Assembly (NCBI RefSeq): GCF_014905175.1
Contig: NC_057791.1
Coordinates: 18,852,177-18,916,176 of the forward strand
Length of the DNA: 64,000 bases
From: Aphidius gifuensis
Lineage: Eukaryota > Arthropoda > Insecta > Hymenoptera > Braconidae
Reading direction: 5' to 3'
The notes under the pieces were generated by a model that worked only from the letters and a program-made list of their open reading frames with translations, did not search any database and was not told where the DNA came from. Shown in pieces: positions 25,579-39,300 of this stretch. The position numbers and the translations under genes were made by a program. The number at the start of each line of letters is the position of its first letter. Within the stretch, counting starts at the first letter, position 1.

Positions 25579-25595
25579 GGCGCGCGTAGCGCGCC
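25579..25595. repeat. GC-rich hairpin, possible Helitron-type terminus
   Basis: GGCGCGC and GCGCGCC form a perfect 7-bp stem with the loop GTA, in otherwise very A+T-rich DNA. Short GC hairpins about ten bases before the end are typical of Helitron 3' ends. Here the following bases are AATGTGCTCGT, which lacks a clean CTRR, so the assignment is tentative. Confidence 0.35.
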
Positions 25596-25619
25596 AATGT
25601 GCTCGTCTTTTAAAAATGA

Positions 25620-28600
25620 AGAAAAAAATATATTAAAAAAATAAAAAGAACGTTATATAATAATTTTAAACAATAGAAAATATTTTTATAAAATATAAAA
25701 GCACGCCATTATTCTTTTAAAAATGAGAAAAAAAAAATTGTATATTACAAAAAACATAGCATTCCTTCGTCATTATTTTCTGATTAAATTAATATTATTT
25801 ATAATTTTTTTAGTCATTATTAAAACGATATATAAATGAAAAAAAAAAAAAGCAAAATTCAAAACATAAAGACACTTGAGAACGTAATAGATTTTTCATG
25901 ATTTTTTTTTGTCCATAATACTTTTTATAAATTAAATTTTCTTTATTTGATTGTCTAATACTTTACATTGGTTTATTTGTGTATTATATCGTATATTGGC
26001 CGGATAAAAGAGCGTATCTTTCATTAGTTCAAGAAGGGGAATTAGTGCGTGTTCTTACATAGTGAAACACTGAACAATCATTAATATTATATGTCACGGT
26101 TGAGGTGGTTTGTCAGATCTCTGCCGGCTTCTTCTCGTGTTCTGTGTATGATATACTTTTCTCAAGGTATTACAGATGAGAAACGTCTGCCTACTTTATG
26201 AATATCGTTGAAGAAATCCAGTTATATTATATATATATCTCATTGAAAAGACCATTCAACGCCTCTTATCTTTTTTCATTTCATTTTTTTTTTCATATAT
26301 ATTTATTATTTATTTTTTAAATATGTCGCTTTATGAATAAATTTCATTTTGCATTTAAAATATATTTATAATTAAACTATCGATATGTCTGTAATTTATT
26401 TAATAATATTTATATATTTGCTGAGTATTTTTTTGCCCTAAAATATAGTCAGACTTGATCGATTGTTTTATTGCCTCATTTGTCTTATCGAAAATTACCA
26501 ATGTTTTCACCAAATTAACAATGAAAAAATAAATTTATAAGACTCATAAATTTATGCGCTAATTTCCTTAAACTAAATTATTTTTTACATAAAAAAAAAT
26601 TACTTCAAACAAAAATATAGAAATATTCTATACAAAGATTGTAAAATAAAAACATACCCCATACCAACTTGATAATAATAAATAAATAAAATAACGTTTC
26701 TTATGAAAAAAAAAAAGAAAAAAAGAAAACAAATATTATGGAAAATGGTAGGATTTTTTTTTGTTATCTTTTTTCACGTTATTCTTTTCAGTTAAGCTGT
26801 TTAGTAAGTAAAAGATGCGGTATGATGAAAGCACAAAAGCCAAAGAATTAGTATTGTAGACGGTTTGGAAAAACTTGGCATTTCTACAAGTCATTGGGTC
26901 CGATTTGCTTGCAAAAGAGAAAATTTTTGTCCTGCAATTTTGTATTTTCTATTTATTCTTAGTGCATAGATTTTCTAAGGGGTGGAACAACACGCAGTGG
27001 TAGACGGAAAAATAAAATAAAATAATAAGAATAAAGAGTGAGTGCGCACAAGTTGGTGCCGTGGGAATTGTTTTTTGAAAAATGCCGCCACGTGGGAAGT
27101 GCGCCCTTGAGATGTCGTAGTCGTGTAAGGTGTTGATCTGTATAAAGAATATATAAGTTAAAGAAAAAAATATAAAATATAAATATATGCGTATATATAA
27201 AAAAAAAAGAATAAACTGATAGAATACATGTATGCAGGCATCCAATAAGATTCATAAAATTTTTTTACCTGCTGACCCAGTTCGCCGAATATCTACCGGA
27301 AAATTTGTCGTTAGAAACTATACGACGAAATAAGTTGCAGGCCTCACACATATACAACACGTGAAACATATACAACAATAAGTAGAACAATGTAAAAGAC
27401 ACAGAAAAATTCGTCTCGGTTTAAAGCTGTCAATCAATTGTATATATTTTTCGGTAACTTAAACTGCGCACAGTAGTAGACAGTAACTCTTTTCCTTTGC
27501 ATTTTCGCTAGGAGGTCTGCAGACCTCCCTCTAGCAAAGAACCGTTAGTTTTTCGAAAATCGCTTATGCTCACTGTTGTGTTTGCAAAATTTTAACAATG
27601 ACAATTCTTTGTGTTCTCTTATTATACTCCTACCAGTTTCTTTTTATTTAAAACCGATGAATTATTTGTTTTATGCACGACAGGTAATCTTTTGAACAGT
27701 TTGTTTTTTTCTTTTTTAATCTCTATTTTGTTTTTTTCTGTTGAAATAAAATAAAATTATAATTTGAAAAAAAATAAAATAAGCTAGCTTTAAACTTTAT
27801 TTTTTTTTTTTTTTCTAAATAAATTTTTAATTTAAAAAAAAAAATAATTTTTAAAAGAAAAATTACTAAGAATTTTAATTTTTTTTTTTTACAAAAATTG
27901 TTAATTTTATTTTTTTATTTTTGTAAATTTTTATAGATATTTATCTGACTTATAACTGATATCAATTTGACTATGATAATTCAAAAATAACTTTTTGATA
28001 AAAAATAAATAAAAAAATATTTAAAGTTATTTTCATGATAAAGTTTGATAAGTCTATCGAATGCTATTATTTTTGGGATATACCCTATCCTCTGATTTAA
28101 CTTTTTTCTTCCTTCGTTTAATCATTCAAAGTGAATCAATCACCCATCCAAGTGAAGCTTAGAAAATTGCGCTCAGTCACCATCTCCTTTTTTTTTTGTT
28201 ATTTTCCATCTTTTTCTCTTGCTCAATTTCAGTGAAAACCGCTATTTGAAATACTCTACTTTTTTCTTTAGACTTTCCATTCAATCTCGTGTGACATATG
28301 ACATATTAATAAATATATTACATCAAACCACATAATTTATTTTGATGACATAACATCATGACCAATCCAAATGTAAATTCAATTTTCAATATTTTATTAA
28401 AACAATATAAATTTGTCGAATTAATTTATCAATTTTCCAGGAAAAACTTTTCATCTAAAATTCTGTTCACGATCTTTAATCGGTGAGAAATAAAATTCTC
28501 TCTTAAATCCATAAGTGTATATGAAAAGCTTGAAATTCTATCGAGGCCAATATTAAGGGGATATGTTCGTTGAGCTCTGGCTTTGATATAAATGCGCATT

Positions 28601-30720
28601 TTATTATAGCGAAGAGGGTCTATAATAGAACACAACCATAGAAAATTTATATATATATATACTGAAGGGTTCCCAAGAATTGACGGACCAAAAGAACCAA
28701 TCAGCGATCTCTCGAATATCCCTCGTTTCTAGTATGCTATCCCGCGACCACGCCTGCCAATATAGGGTACAATATACCCTCGTCAGAGACTACCGTCATT
28801 CTTTTCATCCGCCTTTTCCCCAATACGAATCCCAATCTCCATCGTTTCTTTTTTTTTTTATACTTTTTTATATATATATTTTTTTTTCATTTCACTGTAA
28901 CATATTTTTTTTTTTTTTTCTTTTTCAAAATGGTCCCAATCAATGTTTTAAAAATCTAAAAATATATTTTTTTATTTTTTTTTAATATTATTCAACAATG
29001 ATGATCGATAAAAAAAATAAATAAAAATAAATATTTTTGTTTCAGAGTCAGGATGACTTTGTCAAAGGATCGGTGAGTTTTATTTTTATTTTTTTTGTTA
29101 ATAGTATAATAAACAAGACAAGTATACAAAAGTGCCAATATTATCTCGAATAATTTTAAAAAGTCATAAATCTATAACTTTCACAAGTCTCTTATCACAA
29201 ACATAATTATTATATTTACATTGATTGATTGAATCTGATATTTTGTTACATAAATATTTCATTCTGCAATTGTTACAATGTACAGGACTAGTTTGATTTA
29301 TGAATGATATATATCAAAATTGATAATAGTTTTTTTTTATAATATTAATCTGTCTATAATCAAATTTTTTGATCATTTAGTATACATAAATTATGTTGCT
29401 CAAATCAACTTAATTTTACTCGAAAATTAATCTAAATTTTTGTTGAAATAAAAACTAATAAATAATAGATTAAAAAATTTTTTATTTCATACATTTTTTT
29501 ATAAATAATTTTTGACAATATAAATTTTTTTAAATGCAAAATAAAAATGATTTAAAATTAATTCATGCAACATTGTTTTTTATAATTTATTAATATCTAA
29601 AAATAATTTGCACAGCAGGTAAATAGAAAAAAATAATATAAAAAAAAAAGAAAATCAAGTCTGAGATATTAAAATTAATCATTCATTTATGCTTATTGCT
29701 TATATTTTCTATTATATAAATTAATAAATGTTGTCAATATATTTATATAAAAAACTCGTTGATTGATGGTTTAAATGAGCGTCTAAATTCTGCGCAATAA
29801 ATATCAAATATACCTGATAAATGTTATTACGACATCAGCATTGAATACTAACAAAGAAAATAAAAAAAAAAATAAAACCAAATATATATTCAATGACCAA
29901 TTGATATACATCATTACTAAAAAGCTCAATGGATAATGAAGAACATGAAAATCAAAAAATAGTATTGAAAAAGTGAAATGATAATATGGGTCAATGATTC
30001 ATATATTATCAAGTTAAATAACTCTCAATTTATATGCAGCTATTCCTATTGAAACCTTCCGATTTATCTGGTTCCGTTCAGTATGATGTCTACGGCCATA
30101 TTTATTTTGCCAAGTCATAGTTATACTGCATACTTGTATACAAAACTTGTATAGGCGGATACAACTGTACACAACACACATACACATCATAATATAAATA
30201 ATAAAACAAGAAATAATATTATTTTTTTATTAAAATTATCATTGAAAAAAAATTACCATAAATAAATTTTAATTTAAATAATTTTTTTATTTAAATATTT
30301 ATAATAAATAAATAACTGAATGAATAAATAATTATTTATTACAATAAAAAAAATTAATCTTGAATAATATTAGACAAAAAAAAAATTTTTTTAACTAAAT
30401 AATAATTCATAAAATAATTTTAAAAAATTATTAATTTTTTAACTATTATTATAGCAATAGTTTCAATAAATAACTAGACAAATTTTTCATTTTAATTTTG
30501 AATTCAATAATTTAAAAAAATTGGTAATAATAATTTTGAAAAAAAAAATTCAGCGAATATTTATTTAAATGGATTGATAGAGTTTTATTTTTCGCGAAAT
30601 TTATTTTACATTAATTTATTAATGATAATTATTTATATGAGTATTAGATAACAAAAAAAAATAGTTATTTAAATAATTTTTTTTCTATAATATAAAACTA
30701 TGAAAACTTACACTGCATAG
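25620..30720. other. Intergenic stretch upstream of Dfd
   Basis: No gene is supported. Less A+T-rich patches at about 25990-26220, 26930-27110, 27240-27560 (with the palindrome) and 28440-28850 are candidate enhancers of Dfd, judged by composition and position only. The remaining sequence, especially 29000-30700, is A/T runs. Confidence 0.5.
27511..27528. repeat. Perfect 18-bp palindrome
   Basis: GGAGGTCTGCAGACCTCC reads the same on both strands. It is flanked by GCTA on the left and CTCTAGC on the right, so pairing extends imperfectly outward (GCTAG/CTAGC). It could form a cruciform or bind a dimeric factor. The zero-length loop rules out a standard microRNA hairpin. Confidence 0.8.
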
Positions 30721-31667
30721 AATAGTTTGTGTTGTTGGGGCCTTTCGTTGTATTTTTTTTTCTATATCCAAGGGTTGCCCACATGTAATATTAAAGGGTG
30801 GGGATCGTAACAACGATGGAACAATGGTGGGGAAAAAGCGCAGGGAGTTGATGCTTTGGAGTAAAAGAAGTAGAGTCAGCTCGCCAGCTAAAGCAAGCCA
30901 AAGTGACTTGCCAGACGAGTTTTAGTCGAGCCAGTGCTAACTTACAAAACATAAATTATATAAACATAAAATATATATTTTTACCTCGTTTTTCAATAGC
31001 AATTATAAAATACATTATAGATTAATTAATTAAGTGCAGTGCAAACAACAAAAAAAAAGTGTGAACAATTATAAATTAAATGTGTGTTTAATTATCAAAA
31101 CAAAAAAGATAATTTAATAATAATTATTTTGAGGTAGTGTTCGTATGATATATGTTTTGTGTTAAAAAAATTGACAAGTTATAAATAGCAATAATAATAA
31201 TAACTAAATATTACCTGCAAGTATTAGTTATTACACCTGCCGTTATAGGTAGCGAGGCGCCACTTAAATGTTGCATGTGTGCCGGTTATCCATCATGGTC
31301 GCGAATAAGAATATTTTTTGATTCGTTGGTTTGTGGTCACGTGAGATGGTAATTGGTATCTAGTGGGCGGGATCATGTGTTGTTCATCGACTCGCGTACA
31401 AAATTTTTTAGTTTGAGTGATCCAAAAGATTCTACTTGTTCTTGGCTGTTAGTAAGTGATCCAGTGAAAAATTTAGAAAAAAAAATATTGACAAGAGTGA
31501 CTAAGAGTAAATATATTGTCATAAATTTAAATGGAGTATATTCATAATATTATCAAAAGTGTGAGTATTATTTCAAAGTATTAGAGCTTTGATGGTGAAT
31601 TGAAAAAAAAAAAAAAAATCAAGTGTAATTAAAAAGTTGAATTAGTTTGAAATATTTTGCCATCAAA
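30721..31667 (+). promoter_or_regulatory. Dfd: Dfd promoter-proximal region and 5' UTR
   Basis: A GC-richer zone at about 30730-30950 (GCTCGCCAGCTAAAGCAAGCC and similar) precedes an A+T-rich leader up to the Dfd ATG. No exact start site can be assigned. A short upstream frame in a good initiation context (ATCATGG) spans 31295-31321 and encodes MVANKNIF before TGA. If it is in the mRNA it could dampen Dfd translation. The segment 31240-31390 is also less A+T-rich and may be 5' UTR. Confidence 0.4.
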
Positions 31668-32589
31668 ATGAGTTCATTTTTAATGAATCCATCAGCTACA
31701 GGTGGTTACCATCAGCAGCATCAACCATTATCACATCATTTATCAGCACCATCAGTTGTTGTTGATCCTGAATTTCCACCAAGTGAAGAATACAGTCAAA
31801 GAAATTACATTCCATCAGCAAGTGTTGATATATTTAGTGGTACACATCATTTAAGTCATCCCCAATCACATCAATTGCAATATGGCTATCATCAGCATCA
31901 TCATCAAGCTGTATCAACACCCTATGCAGCATCAACAGGAGTATCTTTGAATGGTGGATATACACCATACAGTAGTTATTACACTTCTCATCAACAAACT
32001 CATGCTATACATAATACAGGATTACATCCTCATCATCATGCTGTTGGTGCTGTATCAATGCCACAAGAAGCACAACAGCCACCATTATCATGTTTATCAT
32101 CATTACAAAATTTACATATACAGCAACAACAACAACAACAACAATTACAAGATCAGCATCAACAACAACAACAGCAACAACAACAATTACCTCAGTCTGC
32201 AACTACAACACATGTATCAGCAACATTGTCATCAACACTTTTACCTAGTCATGTACAATCATCAGATGCTCTTCATCATCAGCCACAACAAACACAATCT
32301 CAGCAACAATTGGATAATAACACATGCAGTCCGACGGGTGAAAGAAATAATTCTCCTGATCAAACACTACAATCACAGTCTGTTCAACGCTCTGGACAAT
32401 TGCATAATGCTCTTAAACAACAACAAGCAACACAACAACAGCATCATTCTGATGATAGATCTGATCTAGATGACATGGATGATGATATGTTAGAGTCTCC
32501 AGGCATGCTTGATGATGACGATGATGAAGATGAAAATGGCGAACGAGTTGTATATCCTTGGATGAAAAAAATTCACGTTGCAGGAGTTG
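31668..32589 (+). CDS. Dfd: Deformed, coding exon 1 (N-terminus, polyQ, YPWM)
   Basis: The start ATG at 31668 (context TCAAAATGAG) gives MSSFLMNPSATGG, the conserved Hox4/Dfd N-terminus; the frame is open slightly further upstream but without an ATG. The exon encodes 307 complete residues: His/Gln/Ser/Tyr-rich sequence, two polyglutamine tracts near residues 147-175 encoded by mixed CAA and CAG, and an acidic block (LDDMDDDMLESPG, then DDDDDEDENGE). It ends with the hexapeptide YPWM at residues 296-299, which recruits Extradenticle/PBX. It ends at TTG before the donor GTAAGT at 32590, in phase 1. With exon 2 the protein is 529 residues, normal for insect Dfd. It is a nuclear transcription factor specifying the mandibular and maxillary segments. 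Confidence 0.96.
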
Positions 32590-35274
32590 GTAAGTTTTAT
32601 TTTTCATTTTTTATTCTCTTTATTCTTTACATGTACTATATACACATACTCTCTTTTTTCTTGTGGTTACGTATTTAATCTTTTTTTTTTTTATAAACAC
32701 CAATTTGTTTGAATTTAAAGTTGATGACTATCCTTTGTACTGCTAATGTTCAATAATAGGTGTAAATATGTACAGGTTATTTGTAAAACACCTTGTAACC
32801 ACTTTACATTGATGAATGTTAAAAATCGAATTTTCTCAGGGTCATTTTATTGTTGTAGTCAATACACGCACACCTTACGCATCGAATTGTAAGATTTATG
32901 TCATGCACTTTGTCATCCTTGTTGCAATGTTGACCCAACCGACGGAAGACATATGGGATGTAATTTATCCTGTTTCGGCTTTCTTTTCACCTCGTTATGA
33001 AGCTATAGTAGACCCTAATGTTGCCTGATGACTAAATATTTAACAATAATATAAACTCAAGTTCTTTTTTAAAATAGCATTAAATAAAAAATCAATCAAT
33101 GAAGAATAAAAATAAATTATACTCCCATTAAATATACGTAATTTGTATACACCCAAATTCGATAAGATTAATTTATCATTTATAATTTAAATATATATTG
33201 TTGGCAAAGAGAAAAAATTAAATAAATATTTATTGCAATTTTTTTTCTTTTTATCAATATAATATTTTATTAAAAATTTATTTATAAATTATAATATGGG
33301 ATATATTTATGTAATTAAATTCATCAAATTAATTATTTTTTTTTTTAAATAATTTTTAGTCAACTAATTTCAAAGAAAATAATATTTTTTTTTTGTATTT
33401 TTTTTTAACATAACAATAGCTTAAACTTTAACGTATTTTTCATAAAAATTAAACTTTTTTTTTCATCTATTTTATACATTGTAATTTTTTAAAAATGAAA
33501 AATCATGAATTTCCATTTTCTTTGAATAAAAAGTAACGACTCATCCAAGTCTTGATATACTTGCAACAATGAAAGCAAATTTCTTTTATTATAAAAAAAA
33601 AAATATATATATTTTCGTTTATAAAAGTTTAAAAAAGTTTTAATTGTGCTTTGTTGTCACAAATTGTTGTAGGTTGATTGGGTAAATATTTAGTCATCTA
33701 GCCATCTTAAAAATTATATAAATCTGGTATTGTTTTTATATTTTATTTTTGAAATGATAGCTTGTAGTAGCTCAGTTTAGATCGAATATTTTATTTTAAA
33801 TATGGTATGTGACACCCGACAGCCCGACGGTCAAAATGCAATCTTGTCTTTCAAAGCTAAACGTGATTCGTGGGCGACGAACACACAGGACGAACCCAAC
33901 AACGGTCATCCTTGGAATGGAATGTGCTTGTACAGATTTTTTTCGAGCTCTTTCATATCACTCAAATATCTTTCTGTACATGGAATTTTACGAATCAAAT
34001 TTTGATAACGAAATATTAATTGAAGAATTTATTTTTCGAAATGTATACATACATATATATTTTTTTTTTCATTTTTTTTTTCATAAATATTTCAGTCAAT
34101 TTATCTAAATTCACATCGTAATTATAAATATTATGATAGATGATTTTTGTTTTTTTTTGTTAATTTTTTAAAATTTAATTTTACCAGAAATTATAATTAT
34201 TGTTTATTCAATAGTGTTACCACAAGTTGTGTTGTAATGAATAGAATGACAAGACCTCCTAGTCAAAAGGAAAAAAAAAAAAACATTTAAGACTCCGTGA
34301 GAAAAAAAAACTCCCACAATTTTCAAGACAATTGTGCAGAAAAGAAAAAAAATAACCACCCACGTAGTTAACTGTGACGGGTAGCAATCTGGACATTAAA
34401 AATTTTTAGTTAATATTATATGGATTTTAAATCGTCGTTAGGAAAAATATTTTAGTGTGTTAGAAAAGACAAACCGATCCCCAGGAGTGCCGAGGTGCAG
34501 ACTCGTCAGAAGGAAAAGTCGATGGCTCGTCTCTTGGTCGTCTCTAAGTCTCCAGAGATTTGGCTTTCTTCTGAATCGCACTTCACCTCCGCACTCACTA
34601 GGGAATTACCTATCTTGTGGCCTTTGTTCCACAATATATTTTATTTTATATTTTGAATCAACACGTCTGGATTTACCATCATCAAATAAATTGGTTTTTT
34701 TTTTATTTTCTAATTTTTTAACAAGAATAAATATTGTGATACAAAGGACAAATAAAAGGTAGCTAGTTTTTAAAATTTGAAAAAAAAAATTTAAACCTTT
34801 TTTGGTAATACGTCTAAACAAGCACTTAATTTTCTATAAAGCTTTAAGCTTTTTGTAATTTAAAAATGATGAAATAATCATTTTTAAAGACTTGTTTTTA
34901 AATAGTTTCTATAAGCTTAATAAATTGCAAAATGATCCAAGAGCGTGAGGCAGCATATAGAATCCCAATTTAGTAGACTTGTTTGAATTTATATTTATTC
35001 TTTTATTAATACAAAGACACATCAACCGTTAAAAAAAATAAAAATAAACTTTTTATAAAATTCATCAATGCCATTGAATTTAAATTTTTTGATTTTCTAT
35101 TATTTTTTTTTCTATTTATTTTCATGATCAAAATTAATTGATGAATTTCATAATGAATTGTTAAATTTAACCCTGAATATTTTTTACACAAACTATTATT
35201 CAATTTAATAAATATAATTTAACTGTAAATAATAAATTGATATTTAAAAACAATTTAATTTTTTTTTTTTTTAG
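32590..35274 (+). other. Dfd: Dfd intron (2.7 kb)
   Basis: It is bounded by GTAAGT at 32590 and a T-rich acceptor ending in TTTTAG at 35274. The position between YPWM and the homeodomain is the classic Hox intron site. Less A+T-rich patches at about 32750-33030, 33785-33960 and 34220-34640 could be intronic enhancers; the 34457-34640 patch is the most complex. Open frames there are short and unrecognised. Confidence 0.9.
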
Positions 35275-35942
35275 CAAATGGATCTTTTCAGCCTGGAATG
35301 GAACCAAAACGTCAACGTACAGCATATACACGTCATCAAATACTTGAATTAGAAAAAGAATTTCATTTCAATCGTTATTTAACAAGAAGAAGAAGAATTG
35401 AAGTTGCCCATATGTTACATTTAACAGAACGCCAAATAAAAATATGGTTTCAAAATAGACGAATGAAATGGAAAAAAGATAATAAACTACCAAATACAAA
35501 AAATGTTAGACGAAAAACATCAAGTGGACAATCGTCTAAAAAAAAAACAAAAAATAGCACAATAACAAGTAGTAATAATATAAATAATAATAATAATAAT
35601 CAACGAAGAAATAATAATTCACCATCAAGTGGAATGGAGAGTAGTTTGGATGGTAGTATTAGTCTTGATATTGGTGACGTTAGTAGTGGTATTAATACTG
35701 GTCAGTCACACTCACTTGATAGTCATTCAAATTTTCAAGGTCATCAAAATTCATTGGCACACATTCAATCACAGCTGAGTCATCATCATATTGGAACAAT
35801 GATGGATAATACAATTGGTACAATGAGACAAATGAGTACTGGTAATATAAGTCCACTTGCACCAGCAACAACACCACCTGGATTAACAAATAATGTTGCA
35901 TCAATAACAATTAAACCTGATTATGATTTAACTGCATTGTAA
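35275..35942 (+). CDS. Dfd: Deformed, coding exon 2 (homeodomain and C-terminus)
   Basis: The exon begins CAAATGGATC and joins the last G of exon 1 to make GCA (Ala), giving ANGSFQPGMEPKRQRTAY. The 60-residue homeodomain covers residues 318-377 (35304-35483), with the recognition helix ERQIKIWFQNRRMKWKK and Gln at position 50. The following NKLPNTKNVRRK is the Dfd/Hox4 signature that separates it from Scr and Antp. The tail is rich in Ser, Asn, Gly and His, with an Asn run near 35580-35600, and ends ITIKPDYDLTAL at TAA 35940-35942. The homeodomain binds TAAT-type sites, and Dfd proteins autoregulate. I see no break or missing key residue. Confidence 0.98.
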
Positions 35943-36314
35943 CGTAAATCATTGTTAACTATATGAAGCTCAAACTCAGCGACCTGAAAAAATATCGTTG
36001 AAAATATCAATAACGTCGATTTGTCTTATCAATTATTATCAAGATGAAGGAAAAAAGTGTTCTGTATATTATTGTACCAATGATGACTCCATGATGATTT
36101 TATGATTTGTAAATTTTATGACTCTTTTTTGAGGTTTTGTTTTATCGATAAATTTGTAAATTTACATATTATTTGCAACATTTTTTTAGCTACATTGAAT
36201 CAACTTATTTGGCATTACTGTGATTAGCCATTTAAACTTATTTAAAATATTTGAAATATAATATTTTAGTTTAACGTATAATTAAAAATAATTTATGACA
36301 GGTGACATTATTTG

Positions 36315-36324
36315 AATAAATAAA
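36315..36324 (+). terminator. Dfd: Candidate Dfd polyadenylation signals
   Basis: Two overlapping AATAAA hexamers lie about 370 bases after the Dfd stop. Such hexamers are frequent in this A+T-rich DNA, and insect Hox 3' UTRs are often longer, so the real site may be further downstream. Confidence 0.25.
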
Positions 36325-39300
36325 AAACAATCAATGGAAAAATTAATTTACTTAGTACTAATAATAATTAAAAAATGATAATTTGAAAAATTAAAGTGTG
36401 AATAATTTTTAAATTATTCATTTATTTATTTGAGTATTTGAATATTTTTCTCAGTGTAAAATCAGTTTTTAAAATTAATTTTATCAATCAAGTGTTGCAT
36501 AAAATATTTGTGCACGTTGTTAAAAAAAAATAAAATTCGGTAAATTAAAATTATATGACAAACCTCTTAGTTTTATTCAAGTCAAGATGAAATAGAATAA
36601 GCTTTTAATGTGCCATTATTTTATTCAAGTTACAATTCAAAAAAAAAATATGAAAATTAGTGTATTTAACAGTGTTTTATTAGGAGCAAGTAATGAGACA
36701 TAGCTAATTTTACTTGAAATAATTTTAAAAAGAAGAAAACATTATTATTTTTTTTATTATTATCACCGTTGGTTAAATTTTTATCTAAACTTGATAGAAT
36801 CAAATTTGTAGAATGTGTATTGAAGCAGTTTAGATTACTCATCAAATTTAATGTCTAGATTAGATTCTTTTCGATTAGAAATTTAATAACCAAAGTGAAA
36901 AAATATTGTATATAAAAATTAGTTTTAATTTTACATATACATTTTTTGTATGTTTTGTGGGTGCAAATCTCATTGGAGGTTATACTTATTTTTTCATTTT
37001 TAAATTAGTCTTTGTTTTATAATAATTAAAAAAAAATTAAATATTGCATTTGATTATTTTGATTGAATATATCAAGATATATTTTAAGTATTGAAAAAAT
37101 AATATATAAATTTTGGCTATAGTGCGTCGGATCTCGAATGAAAGTTTGCCAACATAAAATAAAAAATATTCGTCTGAAATCTGAATGCACATAGCACCTT
37201 CTAGATGATAGATTTGACCAATCCAAACGAATTTTTTTTATTTAAATTTGTCTGAAAAATAACTCTCAGAAAATGTTGATAATAATTTATTTAATTATTT
37301 TCTAAAATTCGGAGCGTAAAAAAATGTTATACTAAAAATTTAGATGAGTCAATTTGTGACACACAGTTTTTCGACAATTATGTCGTGTTTATTTCAAACA
37401 GAAATAAGAAAATAACAATAAAATTGCAAATAATATATTGCATTAAAATTAAAATACACTAATCTTAAAATTGATATTGAATATAATTTAAAAAATTTGT
37501 AAATAATTTAGTTAATCTTGTAAATACTTGATTGTTGAAATAAGAATAAAAAAAAATCAACAGAGCATTATGATTTGAATTTCAAAATATATATATTATT
37601 TTGTATATTTTTTTTTCTATACGTATATTAAAATGTAAATGTAAATTGTGTGATTTTACAATGTAATATTCTTTGAACTATCATGTTCTATTAAATATAA
37701 ATTGCAAATCATTAATATCCAAATTAATAATTCCAATTTTAAAAATACACGTGTATCGATGATTTAATTTTCAACGATAATGTAGATACTCCGTTCCATA
37801 AAAATTAAAATACACAACTGAATTTGTAAATATTTAAAATTTAAATAAACTAGATAAAAAATCTAAAAAATTTATAAAAAATTATTGTTTTTAAATATTA
37901 ATTTAATAATATACTATAAATATTGAAAAAATTAAAAGAAAAAAATTTATTTTCTTTGATTTTAATTATAGTTTTATTTTTAATTCAAAACCTAAAATAC
38001 AACCATATAAATATAAACAGATGTGCTGTTAATAAAGCAGCTTTCAAAATGAAAAATTGAGCTTGTTATATTTGCATGATGGACTTGTCTATTTTTACTT
38101 TATAAAGTATTTCTCGCATAAAAATAAAATTTTCATATTAATGTAAATTTCAAAATTCATAAAAAGAATTTCATTATATTTAAATAATAATTATTTATAT
38201 GAAATTTCATGTGGGGAGGAAGGGTATGAGTATGAGCTGATACAGATACTTGTATGTATATTTGCCCTGCGGTTGTCATCGAGTTGGAAAAAGAGGGTGG
38301 TACCTAAGAAACAAATAGGAGACGCCTATGCGCATATATCTCCGCCCATAAGCGTAATAAAATCGAAGAAAACGAAATTAAAAAAAATATATATATATAA
38401 AAAAAGAACCGACTCTCATAATAAATGATATGGTATTACATGAAAAGAATAGAATCCGACCGAGCCAATGAAATATTTTGTAGCACTTTATCTTTTCTCA
38501 GTATTTTAAAAGTACACATACAGTGAATAGAAAATTTAATAACTATCATTGCTTTGATAACACCTGAAACAAGTAAAACTTTCATGCTCCAAAGATATCT
38601 CAATTCGTGGAGATGAATTATTGCAATTATTAATTTGTGCTCGTTGTGCGCGACGCGATTTACTCGTCAGATTATAGTATCGTCGATCTCACTTTGCAGA
38701 GGTTTTTCATTTTTTTTTCTCAGACATACATGGTAGGTTTATAGTAAATGACATTTCAAAAAATTCAACTTTTCAATGAAGTATACCTGTCGAGGATAAA
38801 ATATTTTTTTGCAAACGCCAGATGAGATTCGCCTCGATGTTGTGCTGGTTTCGAATATTTCGATATAAAAAGATTTTCAAATAATCCTCAAGTCTCTCCT
38901 TTCAATTTCCATTTTATTTTCTGTAATAATAAAAAAGCCATTTCGTTTTTCACTTAAAAAAGTCCTCAGTTATTTAAAAAAATTTAGCAGCTTCTGTATT
39001 GAGTTTTTTATTATTCTTATTTTTTATTCGGAGCATTACAAACAAAAACGTTTGTAATCATTCTATATGATAATTGAAAAAGATTAACGATTCATGTCTT
39101 TATCTATCAAATTCTGTAATTACAAAGTATCGTCATCCTTGTCAATAAGTTATCGTACTTTGTGGTATCAGACGATAGATATATATACATATATAATGGC
39201 TATATATTGTGATATTACATTGATAGGAAGAGGCTTCTTTCCCTCGAGCCTCTTTCCGTTGACTGACACTGATTGACGCACCCTAAAAACCAATAAGAGG

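Noticed and set aside
1..31000. Search for an Scr homeobox or YPWM exon
   Set aside because: No Scr-type homeodomain (KRQRTSYTRYQ) is present in any frame I inspected, so Scr must lie left of the window.
32005..32202. Minus-strand Val-rich frame opposite Dfd
   Set aside because: It is the reverse complement of the polyglutamine repeat region.
31951..32469. 172-codon frame rich in Asn, Ile and His inside Dfd exon 1
   Set aside because: It is a shadow of the CAA/CAG/CAT-rich Dfd exon in another frame.
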